In this document: piece by piece, positions 33,748-41,165 of the stretch
Layout: each line of letters begins with the position of its first letter
Position numbering within the stretch: the first letter of the stretch is position 1
Assembly (NCBI GenBank): GCA_021775425.1
Contig: JAJFHX010000004.1
Location: 124,001-188,000, forward strand
Direction: 5' to 3'
Origin: Hyphomicrobiales bacterium
GTDB lineage: Bacteria; Pseudomonadota; Alphaproteobacteria; Rhizobiales; HXMU1428-3
Length of the DNA: 64,000 nucleotides
Program-made: the position numbers and the translations under genes
The notes under the pieces: generated by a model
The model's database searches: none
What the model saw: only the letters and a program-made list of their open reading frames with translations
Told to the model about the DNA's origin: nothing

Positions 33748-35079
33748 TTATCTAACTAATTGTGCGGGTAGGAAAGGAAGGGATATGATGTTTAATCTCG
33801 ATTTTATCAGGATCAACAACATGATGGCCATGAACGAGAACGAGATGGAAGTAGCAATCGCCGCGCCCTTGATGCCATAAAGCGGGATTAACATATAGTT
33901 CAGGCCAAGATCGAGGAATACTGTGCCGACATAAATTATAGCGCAGATATGTTGCTGGCCTGTCATCATCAGAATGCGCTCACCCGGGCCAACGAGTGCG
34001 CGTAACATCAGGCCGATGGCGAGCGGGAAAATCACGATTGCTGCAGACGTGAAGCCGTCGCCAAATAGTGAAAGCAGTGGTTTGTTCAGCACCAGAATGA
34101 CAATCAGCATGATGAGGGAGGGGTAGAAGGTCAGGCTGGCGGAACGTCGAATGATTTTTGTTTGCGCGTTATGATCATTGGCTGCGTGAAATTCTGCGTA
34201 GTGGCGGGTAAAGGCTGAGCCGATCGCGAAATTGAGAAAACTGACCAACGCCATGATTTTTGTGGCTGCAAAATAAATCCCGGTCTGGTCAGGCTCCAGA
34301 AACAGGCTGATCATCAGCACATCAAGATTGAACAACAGAATTTCCAGTGAAGAAACCATCATCATCGGCAGGGCGGCAAGGATCCAGGGGCGGAGATTAT
34401 ACTGGCGGGGGCCACTATATTCCGCTTCCGGTATTTTTTTGCCAATAACGAAGTAGGAAAGCAGCAATGTTGTCCATACAGCGATTGTCGCGGCAAGGGT
34501 GGCGGTGATGGCCGTTGCGTTAAAACCAAATGCGACCAGACCGGCGACAAGCCCGATAATTGCCAGGGGACGAAACAGGGAAGATGGTGAAAAGGCGCGG
34601 ATCATCCAGCCATAGCTGCGGCCAACACCAGAGAAATAGTCAGACAGGGCAAAGGCTGGCAAGGCGGTGATGCCGATCAGCAGCGGGTAGAGATAGAGTT
34701 GATCAAGATGGCCGCTTGCGTTGAGGCCGTATAACAGCAGCGCTATGAAGAGAGATGAGGCGATGGAGGTCAGAATGATGGTGCCGGCTGCGCCAAAAAG
34801 CGCGCCGCGGAGCAACGACATTTGATTTTTTATGCGATATTCCGGCAAGAGCCGCTGAATTAAATTATAAAAGCCGAAACTCAGTAATTCGCCGCCGATG
34901 ATGATACATGACCAGACAAGTGCAAACAGGCCATATTCATATTTGCCCATCCAGCGGGCGAGAAAAATCTGTAAAATGAAAGTGAGCAGCGCACCCGCAA
35001 TACGCAAGCCATAGACGATGATGGCGTTAAACTCAGTCTGGAACTTAGCTGTTATTTTGCTGTGAAAATCTGATTTCAT
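33748..35079 (-). CDS. Polysaccharide flippase (MATE/Wzx-like)
   Basis: A 443-residue inner-membrane protein with about twelve hydrophobic segments. The N-terminus (AIIVYGLRIAGALLTFILQIFLARWMGKYEYGLF, split by loops) has the ARWMG-x-x-E-YG pattern of the polysaccharide-synthesis flippase family. Such proteins move lipid-linked sugars across the membrane. The substrate is unknown and no glycosyltransferase is adjacent. It sits between the two ethylmalonyl-CoA pathway genes on the same strand but with 145 and 177+ bp gaps, so it is probably a separate unit. Confidence 0.85.
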   Translation of the reverse strand: MKSDFHSKITAKFQTEFNAIIVYGLRIAGALLTFILQIFLARWMGKYEYGLFALVWSCIIIGGELLSFGFYNLIQRLLPEYRIKNQMSLLRGALFGAAGTIILTSIASSLFIALLLYGLNASGHLDQLYLYPLLIGITALPAFALSDYFSGVGRSYGWMIRAFSPSSLFRPLAIIGLVAGLVAFGFNATAITATLAATIAVWTTLLLSYFVIGKKIPEAEYSGPRQYNLRPWILAALPMMMVSSLEILLFNLDVLMISLFLEPDQTGIYFAATKIMALVSFLNFAIGSAFTRHYAEFHAANDHNAQTKIIRRSASLTFYPSLIMLIVILVLNKPLLSLFGDGFTSAAIVIFPLAIGLMLRALVGPGERILMMTGQQHICAIIYVGTVFLDLGLNYMLIPLYGIKGAAIATSISFSFMAIMLLILIKSRLNIISLPFLPAQLVR

Positions 35080-35255
35080 TAGTTAATTTCTGTCCAGACA
35101 CGAGGTGGGTTCAGCAATTTGCTATAGTATTCAGATAAATTATTACATTTTCAAGTCTAGTATTTCGTAAACAAATCTATTCAATCACTTGAATTTGTTT
35201 GTTTTTTAGGCATACCTCGCAACAAATGTCCCCTGCCACATGTTTCAGGAGAAAA

Positions 35256-35462
35256 TCACTGCTCACTTAGCTTCATTTCCGGATTATAGCTTAAATTCTC
35301 TACCGATTTGATAACGGCCTGGCCGCAACGCATGGTTTTTGTTGTTTCGTCATAACTATATTGCGGGGAACCGTGCAGCGCCCAGCCCTTATTTAAGGCT
35401 TCAGTTACCTTATGACAAAAACTTGCGTCATCAGGACCTGTTAAGAATCTGTATAGTTGCAT
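35256..35462 (-). CDS. DUF1737 protein
   Basis: From the Met MQLYRFLTGPDD (35462) it has 68 residues and contains the whole DUF1737 signature: RFLTGPDDASFCHKVTEAL and GWALHGSPQYSYD. An earlier Met (35498) would add 12 residues with no family match. Function unknown. These small soluble proteins are widespread in Proteobacteria. It is alone in a 500-bp gap between the flippase and CoA-lyase genes. Confidence 0.85.
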   Translation of the reverse strand: MQLYRFLTGPDDASFCHKVTEALNKGWALHGSPQYSYDETTKTMRCGQAVIKSVENLSYNPEMKLSEQ

Positions 35463-35574
35463 TGGTGATTTGCTCCCCAAATATGGCTGCTGAGGCATAC
35501 GTAAAAGGCATGCTCAATCAGGCCCGGTATTTCAGACTAATCAATAAAACCGGCATTCTTTTGCATGGTGCGAA

Positions 35575-36465
35575 TTAAGTTGCTGATTTCAGTCGCTCAA
35601 TTGCTTCAGAGATTGCGACTGTTCGTTTTGCCATTTCAGCGTGTAAAAGCTCTACCATTTTTCCCTCAACGGTGATGGCGCCTTTGCCCTGATTTTCAGG
35701 TTGTTCAAATGCTTCTATGATGGTTTTTGCCCATTCTATTGCTTCGTTTGAAGGTGAAAACACTTCATTACAAGGGGCGATCTGACCGGGGTGAATGAGG
35801 GTTTTTCCGTCCATGCCGAGGTTACTGCCCTGCTCGCATTCAGTTTTAAAGCCAGCTTCATTTTTAAAGTCATTATAGACGCCGTCGATTATATCAATGC
35901 CAAAGGCGCGGCCAGCCGCGACGCATGTTGAAAGCCAGGACAGCATGGCTTCCCGTCCGGGTTTGATGGCTGCACCGGTTTCTTTGGCCAGATCATTGGT
36001 GCCCATAATAAAAACTGTGAGCGGATGGCTTTCATCTGCTGCGCTTTCAGCGATTTCCAGCGCTTTCAGCATGGCCAGCGGTGTTTCCATCATGGCCCAG
36101 AGTTCAATTGATTTATCAGCGTTTAAGTTTTTAAGCTGATTGCGTACATTCTGAACGTCCTGACCGCTTGAGACTTTCGGAATGAGAATGGCATTTGGTT
36201 TTGCTTTGGCAGCGGCGGCGAGATCATCCTTGAACCAGGGTGTGTCTATGCCGTTTGATCTAATGACCAGTTCGCGGTTGCCGTAGCCACCGGCGCTGAC
36301 GGCATCCAGCACCTGATCACGGGCGATTTCTTTCATATCCGGGGCGACGGCATCTTCAAGATCGAAAATGATTGCGTCTGTTGCTAGTTCTTTGCCTTTT
36401 TCAAGGGCGCGCTGTTTTGAGCCCGGCATATACAATACGGAACGACGCGGTCGGATGGTAGCCAT
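35575..36465 (-). CDS. CoA-ester lyase / malyl-CoA thioesterase (CitE family)
   Basis: A TIM-barrel enzyme of the citrate-lyase-beta family. From ATG 36465 (MATIRPRRSVLYMPGSKQRA, GGAGAAT upstream) it has 296 residues. Key features are the FDLEDAVAPDMK metal-binding region, WAMMETPLAM with the Glu ligand, FIMGTNDLAKET, and GMDGKTLIHPGQI near the end. Members cleave (methyl)malyl-CoA or hydrolyse malyl-CoA in the ethylmalonyl-CoA pathway. The length fits the Mcl2-type thioesterase slightly better than the longer Mcl1 lyase, which is inference. The gene mch, 2 kb away, supports that pathway. Confidence 0.85.
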   Translation of the reverse strand: MATIRPRRSVLYMPGSKQRALEKGKELATDAIIFDLEDAVAPDMKEIARDQVLDAVSAGGYGNRELVIRSNGIDTPWFKDDLAAAAKAKPNAILIPKVSSGQDVQNVRNQLKNLNADKSIELWAMMETPLAMLKALEIAESAADESHPLTVFIMGTNDLAKETGAAIKPGREAMLSWLSTCVAAGRAFGIDIIDGVYNDFKNEAGFKTECEQGSNLGMDGKTLIHPGQIAPCNEVFSPSNEAIEWAKTIIEAFEQPENQGKGAITVEGKMVELLHAEMAKRTVAISEAIERLKSAT

Positions 36466-36644
36466 GATATTCTCCATTTTTAGGTTTGGGGCGCAATCTA
36501 GCCAGTTATGACAAAAAACGAAAGCCCCCTAAAATATTAATTCTTATCAAAGATAATTTGTTTATGGCTGGCTTTTTGGCTGAGCCTCTGGTTCAGTTAA
36601 GTTTAGGTATTGTTTAGAGAAAAGTTCCGTTCAGGGTTGATACC

Positions 36645-37493
36645 ATGGCAGAGATGACGCAAAAAAATGTGCTTGCTCTTAGTTCTGAGGTGGGTGTTGG
36701 TGATGTTGGTTTGTCCATTGCGCGCTTTGTATTTGCCGGGCAACAGATCAACGCGATCTCACTGCCAACAGTATTGCTGGCATCGCGCCCTGACCTTGGC
36801 ACGATGAGCCGGTTTGATGTGCCTGATGATGTATTGGCAGATCAACTAAGTGCTTTGGAGGCTGATGGATGGTTTGAGCGTCTGGATGGGGTGATGACCG
36901 GATATTTTGCAACTGGTGCACAGATCGACGTTGTCGCTAATACGCTTTCCCGGATACGAAAACAAAATGCCGGTGCTGTTATCATGGTTGATCCGGTACT
37001 TGGGGATGTTGATACGGGGCTTTATGTTGGCAAGGAAGTTGCCGTTGCACAAAAGGACTGTTTAATTTCGCAGGCTGATATCATCACGCCGAATCTGTTT
37101 GAATTATCATTTCTGCTTGATCAAGCTGATATTAAAATGAGTGATCTTGTACCGCTTTGCCAGACACTTGATGTGCCCAATATTGTGGTGACTTCCGCTG
37201 CTATTGATCAGACGGCAAATGATACTGGCGGCGCCGAAATTTGCACGGCTCTGTTTCAGCAGGATTTAACCGAGCTGTTTCACAGCCCCTATATCGAAGA
37301 GATGCCGAAAGGAACTGGCGATGTTTTTGCGTCTTATCTGTTGAGTTCGCTGGTTAATGACAGCGTAAACCTGACTGAGAGCGATACTGAAAAAGCTGTC
37401 GGAAGGCATGTCGCGGCCAGTGTGCGTTTTATGGAACAGGTCGCAGACAGGGTGCATGGATCGAGGACTATAGCACCCTATCTGCTTTTTTAA
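36645..37493 (+). CDS. pdxY: Pyridoxal kinase-type enzyme (PfkB/PdxY)
   Basis: Phosphorylates pyridoxal (and possibly pyridoxine) to feed the PLP salvage pathway. A ribokinase-fold protein of 282 residues starting LALSSEVGVGDVGLSIARF. The nucleotide- and substrate-binding region is VIMVDPVLGDVDTGLYV and ITPNLFELSFLLDQ, and the catalytic Asp lies in the family motif KGTGDVFASYLL. PdxY and PdxK cannot be told apart with certainty. It is monocistronic and divergent from the CoA-lyase gene. Confidence 0.88.
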   Translation: MAEMTQKNVLALSSEVGVGDVGLSIARFVFAGQQINAISLPTVLLASRPDLGTMSRFDVPDDVLADQLSALEADGWFERLDGVMTGYFATGAQIDVVANTLSRIRKQNAGAVIMVDPVLGDVDTGLYVGKEVAVAQKDCLISQADIITPNLFELSFLLDQADIKMSDLVPLCQTLDVPNIVVTSAAIDQTANDTGGAEICTALFQQDLTELFHSPYIEEMPKGTGDVFASYLLSSLVNDSVNLTESDTEKAVGRHVAASVRFMEQVADRVHGSRTIAPYLLF

Positions 37494-37582
37494 TCTGAAC
37501 AAGATTATGCTTTGTAAGCTAATTATTTTTTGTGACGAATTTACAAAGATTTCTCCTGTTTCTCATTTTTAAAAATTAACTT

Positions 37583-38035
37583 TCATGATTTTGGGAAGGC
37601 TTTGCGGATGAGATAATCCAGCGAAAGCGGGCCAGCTCCTTTTGCAATGATGACAAGTAGCGCGACCGCCCAGAGGCTATGTACGATATATGAGCCGGGG
37701 AAGACAAAAATCTGAATAACCGCCGTCATGATCAACAGGCCGAGTGCGGCAAAGCGGGCGCCAAAACCGATGAATAAAAGAAGTGGTAAAGTCAGTTCTG
37801 CATAGGTTGCAAGAACAGCCAATATGTTGACCACACTTTCTGGCAGGCCCAGAGATGGAAAATATTCATCATTAAAAAGGGAGTAGGTTTTGCTGAGGAT
37901 GGCATATTTTTCATCAACCTTTGTGAGGCCTGATTTGAAGAATGTCATACCAATGGCAAAGCGAGCGAGCGTGGTGTAAATCCAACCGGGAATGCAATTG
38001 AAGACGCAAAGAAACTTTTCTATGAGTGCGATCAT
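37583..38035 (-). CDS. DoxX family protein of the bufferin operon
   Basis: A 150-residue membrane protein with four transmembrane helices (IYTTLARFAIGMTFFKSGL, VNILAVLATYAELTLPLLLFIGFG, FAALGLLIMTAVIQIFVFPGSY, VALLVIIAKGAGPLSLDYLI). The Lys-Val-Asp-Glu-Lys pattern after the first helix is typical of DoxX. DoxX genes are common fourth members of bufferin (BufA) operons, where they are thought to take part in redox or export steps. It starts 36 bp after bufC and ends the operon. Confidence 0.85.
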   Translation of the reverse strand: MIALIEKFLCVFNCIPGWIYTTLARFAIGMTFFKSGLTKVDEKYAILSKTYSLFNDEYFPSLGLPESVVNILAVLATYAELTLPLLLFIGFGARFAALGLLIMTAVIQIFVFPGSYIVHSLWAVALLVIIAKGAGPLSLDYLIRKAFPKS

Positions 38036-38071
38036 GGGCTTAGCCTTTTTTCTTTTGGTGTTTATTTATAT

Positions 38072-38884
38072 TTATCTAAGTTCTGTATGGTTTTCAGGCA
38101 GATGGGTCACTATCACGATGCCGTTGGAAAACAGGCCTGACAGATTTGCCGGGATATCAAATGCCGGGTCAATATTGAGAGCTTTTTCAACCGCTTCGCC
38201 AAAAGTCTTCACATCTTTCAGAGCAGAAAGAAATTCATAAGTCGATGGGCTGAGACTATGTATCAGCACATCGAGATGCGGGCGAATGACCAGTGCTGTT
38301 TCGCTTTTGGCACCAGTTTCTTTGTTCATTAAGTTACGGATGCTTTCATCTATCTCTTCCCGTTGGTGGGCTTGCCAGATGGAGACCACAGGCCAGTCTG
38401 ACTGAATGAGTGACACGGAGGGGTGGATGATGAAGCAAATGTTTGGGATATCCGCTTCGTTAAAACCTGCCAGAGCTTCTATTGACTGAGGAGTGTGGTC
38501 AGCAGCGTTATAGGCAATAGTGCGGGCCCATTCGAGCCGGGCGACATCACTCAGATATGGCAGCGAATAAGCTGGCGCGAAGTTTTTTATAAAGGCGGGG
38601 AATTCAGCGCCGTATTCAATCATCACCGGGGATTGGGGCAGATTATCCCGGCTGAAATCCCGTGCCATGGTTTTAAAGAAATCTTCACCGACTATTTTTT
38701 CGGTAACGGGGAAGGTGTCTTTCAGTACATTGATGAGGCTAAGGGCGACATTGTTTCGATAGACGTTGAAGCGTTTTAAGGGACGTTTGTTATCCTCAAG
38801 AGAGCGGACAGAATCTGGCAGTTTAGCGTCGCTGTTTTGCAGCGCACGTGAAACTTCTGATTGTATATCAGGCCACTCTATCAT
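38072..38884 (-). CDS. bufC: BufC/HvfC partner protein (DUF2063)
   Basis: Partner of the MNIO enzyme encoded just upstream; proteins of this family probably deliver the precursor peptide. The 270 residues open with a helical DUF2063 domain (RFNVYRNNVALSLINVLKDTFPVTEKIVG and YLSDVARLEWARTIAYNA), followed by a C-terminal domain of lower similarity (about 140-270). ATG 38884 overlaps the last 17 bp of bufB, the usual translational coupling in this operon type. Confidence 0.88.
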   Translation of the reverse strand: MIEWPDIQSEVSRALQNSDAKLPDSVRSLEDNKRPLKRFNVYRNNVALSLINVLKDTFPVTEKIVGEDFFKTMARDFSRDNLPQSPVMIEYGAEFPAFIKNFAPAYSLPYLSDVARLEWARTIAYNAADHTPQSIEALAGFNEADIPNICFIIHPSVSLIQSDWPVVSIWQAHQREEIDESIRNLMNKETGAKSETALVIRPHLDVLIHSLSPSTYEFLSALKDVKTFGEAVEKALNIDPAFDIPANLSGLFSNGIVIVTHLPENHTELR

Positions 38885-39776
38885 GTGCCTGCCTCATGGT
38901 TTGTACGGCGCTGGCTTTCAGCAATTGTTCGGCACGCATCGCTTCTGCGTAGAGGACATCCCAGCTTGGCACATCATTATCCCATTCGATCAATGTGGGG
39001 ATAGGGCCGCATTTACTGATGGTGCGCTCATATAAAGTCCAGACGTCTTCAATGACTTCTCTGTCATGAGCGTCAATCAGCAGCGGGTTGCCAAGGTCAT
39101 CTTCATCAGGCGCATGGCCGCCAAGATGGATTTCACCAACGGCTTCAATAGGGAACTTGTCTATGTAGCTTTCCGGGTTTCTTTGGTGGTTGGTGCATGA
39201 GACATAAACATTGTTTACGTCAAGCAGCAGGCCGCAGCCGGTGCGTTTGACAATTTCTTTTAAAAATTCAATTTCTTCATAATCACTCTCAGTAAATTCA
39301 ACATAGGTTGAGGGATTTTCCAGAAGGAGTGTGCGGCCGAGATATGTTTGAATCTGATCAATGTGCTCAGATACGGTCTGGCAGGTTTGTTCCGTTAAGG
39401 GGAGTGGCAACAGATCATTGAAATAGCCGGCCTCATGTGATGACCACGCGAGATGCTCTGAAAAGCTGGCTGGCTGGTAGCGATCAACTAAAATTTTTAT
39501 TCTGGCCATATGGTCTTTTGAAGGTGGGGTGGAGCCACCGATTGACAAACCAACGCCATGCAGGCTGATTGGGTAATCTTCTCTTATTCTGGTGAGATAA
39601 TGGTGCGGTGGGCCGCCAGCGCCCATGTAATTTTCAGGATGCACTTCAAACCAGCCAATGTCAGGCTTTGATGAACAGATATCTTCATAATGCTGGCCTT
39701 TCAGGCCAACACCGGCCCTTTTGGGCAAGTGGCATTTGACCCGTTCAACTTTATGGTCTGATAAGGGTTTATTCAT
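38868..39776 (-). CDS. bufB: MNIO family enzyme BufB (DUF692)
   Basis: Multinuclear non-heme iron-dependent oxidase that modifies cysteines of the precursor peptide BufA, in bufferins into 5-thiooxazoles. At 302 residues it has the TIM-barrel ligand set: SLHGVGLSIG (His near 73), SEHLAWSS, TLLLENPSTYVE, LLLDVNNVYVS, EIHLGGHAPDED, IDAHD and LIEWDND. All expected His/Glu/Asp ligands are present. It follows bufA after 162 bp that hold two hairpins, and overlaps bufC by 17 bp. Confidence 0.93.
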   Translation of the reverse strand: MNKPLSDHKVERVKCHLPKRAGVGLKGQHYEDICSSKPDIGWFEVHPENYMGAGGPPHHYLTRIREDYPISLHGVGLSIGGSTPPSKDHMARIKILVDRYQPASFSEHLAWSSHEAGYFNDLLPLPLTEQTCQTVSEHIDQIQTYLGRTLLLENPSTYVEFTESDYEEIEFLKEIVKRTGCGLLLDVNNVYVSCTNHQRNPESYIDKFPIEAVGEIHLGGHAPDEDDLGNPLLIDAHDREVIEDVWTLYERTISKCGPIPTLIEWDNDVPSWDVLYAEAMRAEQLLKASAVQTMRQAHDRVA

Positions 39777-39855
39777 GTTGCATCCTCACCCTTCATCTGA
39801 AGTCTTTAACCTGATGGTTTTATCAGATGATTTTTATTCTTATTTTCATTGTTAC

Positions 39856-39913
39856 CCCCTTCAAGCCTAACGGCCTGAAGGGAGAAATTGTGACCCTTTG
39901 AATTGCAGGGTCA
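39856..39913 (-). promoter_or_regulatory. Two hairpins between bufA and bufB
   Basis: A long stem (CCCTTCAAGCC with GGCCTGAAGGG, about 39857-39881, one mismatch) and a perfect 7-bp hairpin TGACCCT/AGGGTCA (39891-39913). On the coding strand neither is followed by a T run, so they look like mRNA-stabilising or partial-stop elements that let bufA be expressed above bufB. Confidence 0.5.
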
Positions 39914-39938
39914 GAGTGGCATTGTTGGTGCTGATAAC

Positions 39939-40232
39939 TTAAGCGTTATCACGATCAAGCGGGGTGAGGCTGCCTTTGCGGTCGCCTGGCAGTTCCATTT
40001 TTTCGCAAGTGCCTTTTGGTACATAAGTCCAGGCGTTGCCCTGATAATCAATGGTTGAGGTGCCCGCGCAGCTGGTGCCTTCACCGGCGGCACAGTCATT
40101 TTTGCCTTTCAGAGAAATGCCATAGCATTTTTCATTGTCGGCTGCGCCGGCTGGTTTGATGTCTGCTGCGCCTGTAAGAGCTGTTGCGACGGCGCCAGCC
40201 AGAATGGCTGCTGAGATTGCTGATTTGGACAT
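39939..40232 (-). CDS. bufA: Bufferin precursor BufA (DUF2282)
   Basis: RiPP precursor of a copper-binding bufferin. From ATG 40232 ([19 protein letters not shown] upstream) it has 97 residues with a signal peptide ([19 protein letters not shown]). The mature part has the four conserved Cys: Cys36 ([14 protein letters not shown]), Cys47, Cys55 (TSCAGT) and Cys76 (GTCEKM). In known bufferins the two middle Cys become thiooxazoles. A longer frame from 40292 is not needed. First gene of the bufA-bufB-bufC-doxX operon; the 245-bp gap upstream to carbonic anhydrase holds the promoter. Confidence 0.92.
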   Translation of the reverse strand: MSKSAISAAILAGAVATALTGAADIKPAGAADNEKCYGISLKGKNDCAAGEGTSCAGTSTIDYQGNAWTYVPKGTCEKMELPGDRKGSLTPLDRDNA

Positions 40233-40477
40233 TTTCGTCTCCTTAAAGAATAAACACTGTTGTTTAATGTTGATTATTAGTTCTGGTACCATTGCATTTT
40301 TTAAAATTTTAATATGTCAAAAATAGTGTAGTTTGATTGATTTTGCACTGCACAAAATATAACAAGACTGTGAGAGTTCGTGTAGTTAACGGCTTTGTGG
40401 CGTTAATCTGCGACTTTCGTTGAAAATTTATAGTGCTGACTGCAAAGAATGGCAGACACAGATGACAGAGGGGAAAA

Positions 40478-41116
40478 ATGACAGATTTTCCAAAGTTTTT
40501 AACTGATGGTTATAAACGTTTTAAAACAGAGACATATGAGCAAAACAAAGATGTTTATCAACGCCTCGCCGTTTATGGCCAGACGCCACGCGTTTTGGTG
40601 GTTGGTTGCTCTGACTCGCGTGTTGACCCCAAAATTATCTTTGGTGCTGAATCGGGTGAGCTGTTCACAGTTCGAAACGTTGCCAATCTTGTGCCGCCTT
40701 ATGAAACTGACGGGGCTTACCATGGTGTTTCTGCTGCTCTTGAATATGGCATTATGCATCTGGAGATCCAGCATGTGGTGGTGCTTGGTCATGTGGGATG
40801 CGGCGGCATTAAAGCGATGATGGACCCAAAGACTGAGCTTCGAGAAGATATGACTTTTATCTCTAACTGGGTGATGATGATGTCTGAGCAGCGTGATCAG
40901 GTTCTGGCTGACATGCCTGACGCCACGCCGCAAGAGCATGTTGCCGAACTTGAGCATCGGTCAATTGAAGCTTCTCTTGGGAACCTTCGTACATTTCCTT
41001 TTGTGCAGAAAAAGATGGAAGATGGTCTGTTATATCTGCATGGTGCTTACTATAACCTGCATTCAGGATCTTTGTTTGTGCTTAATCAGGAAACGAAAAA
41101 ATTTGAACAATTATAA
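40478..41116 (+). CDS. Beta-class carbonic anhydrase
   Basis: Converts CO2 and bicarbonate in the cytoplasm. The 212 residues have the zinc set Cys44 (VVGCSDSRVD, with Asp46/Arg48 of the switch dyad), His105 and Cys108 (LGHVGCGG). The type I features are complete. It has its own promoter region and lies divergent to the bufferin operon and convergent with the AAA ATPase gene. A 6-bp stem (CTAAGG/CCTTAG, 41120-41143) just after the stop may end both transcripts. Confidence 0.95.
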   Translation: MTDFPKFLTDGYKRFKTETYEQNKDVYQRLAVYGQTPRVLVVGCSDSRVDPKIIFGAESGELFTVRNVANLVPPYETDGAYHGVSAALEYGIMHLEIQHVVVLGHVGCGGIKAMMDPKTELREDMTFISNWVMMMSEQRDQVLADMPDATPQEHVAELEHRSIEASLGNLRTFPFVQKKMEDGLLYLHGAYYNLHSGSLFVLNQETKKFEQL

Positions 41117-41165
41117 TTTCTAAGGTGTCTCCTGGTGCCTTAGCACTGCGCTGATCTATCCAGTT

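Noticed and set aside
41120-41143. CTAAGG/CCTTAG stem between carbonic anhydrase and the AAA gene
   Set aside because: Only six pairs with a long loop and no T tract; too weak to call a terminator on its own.
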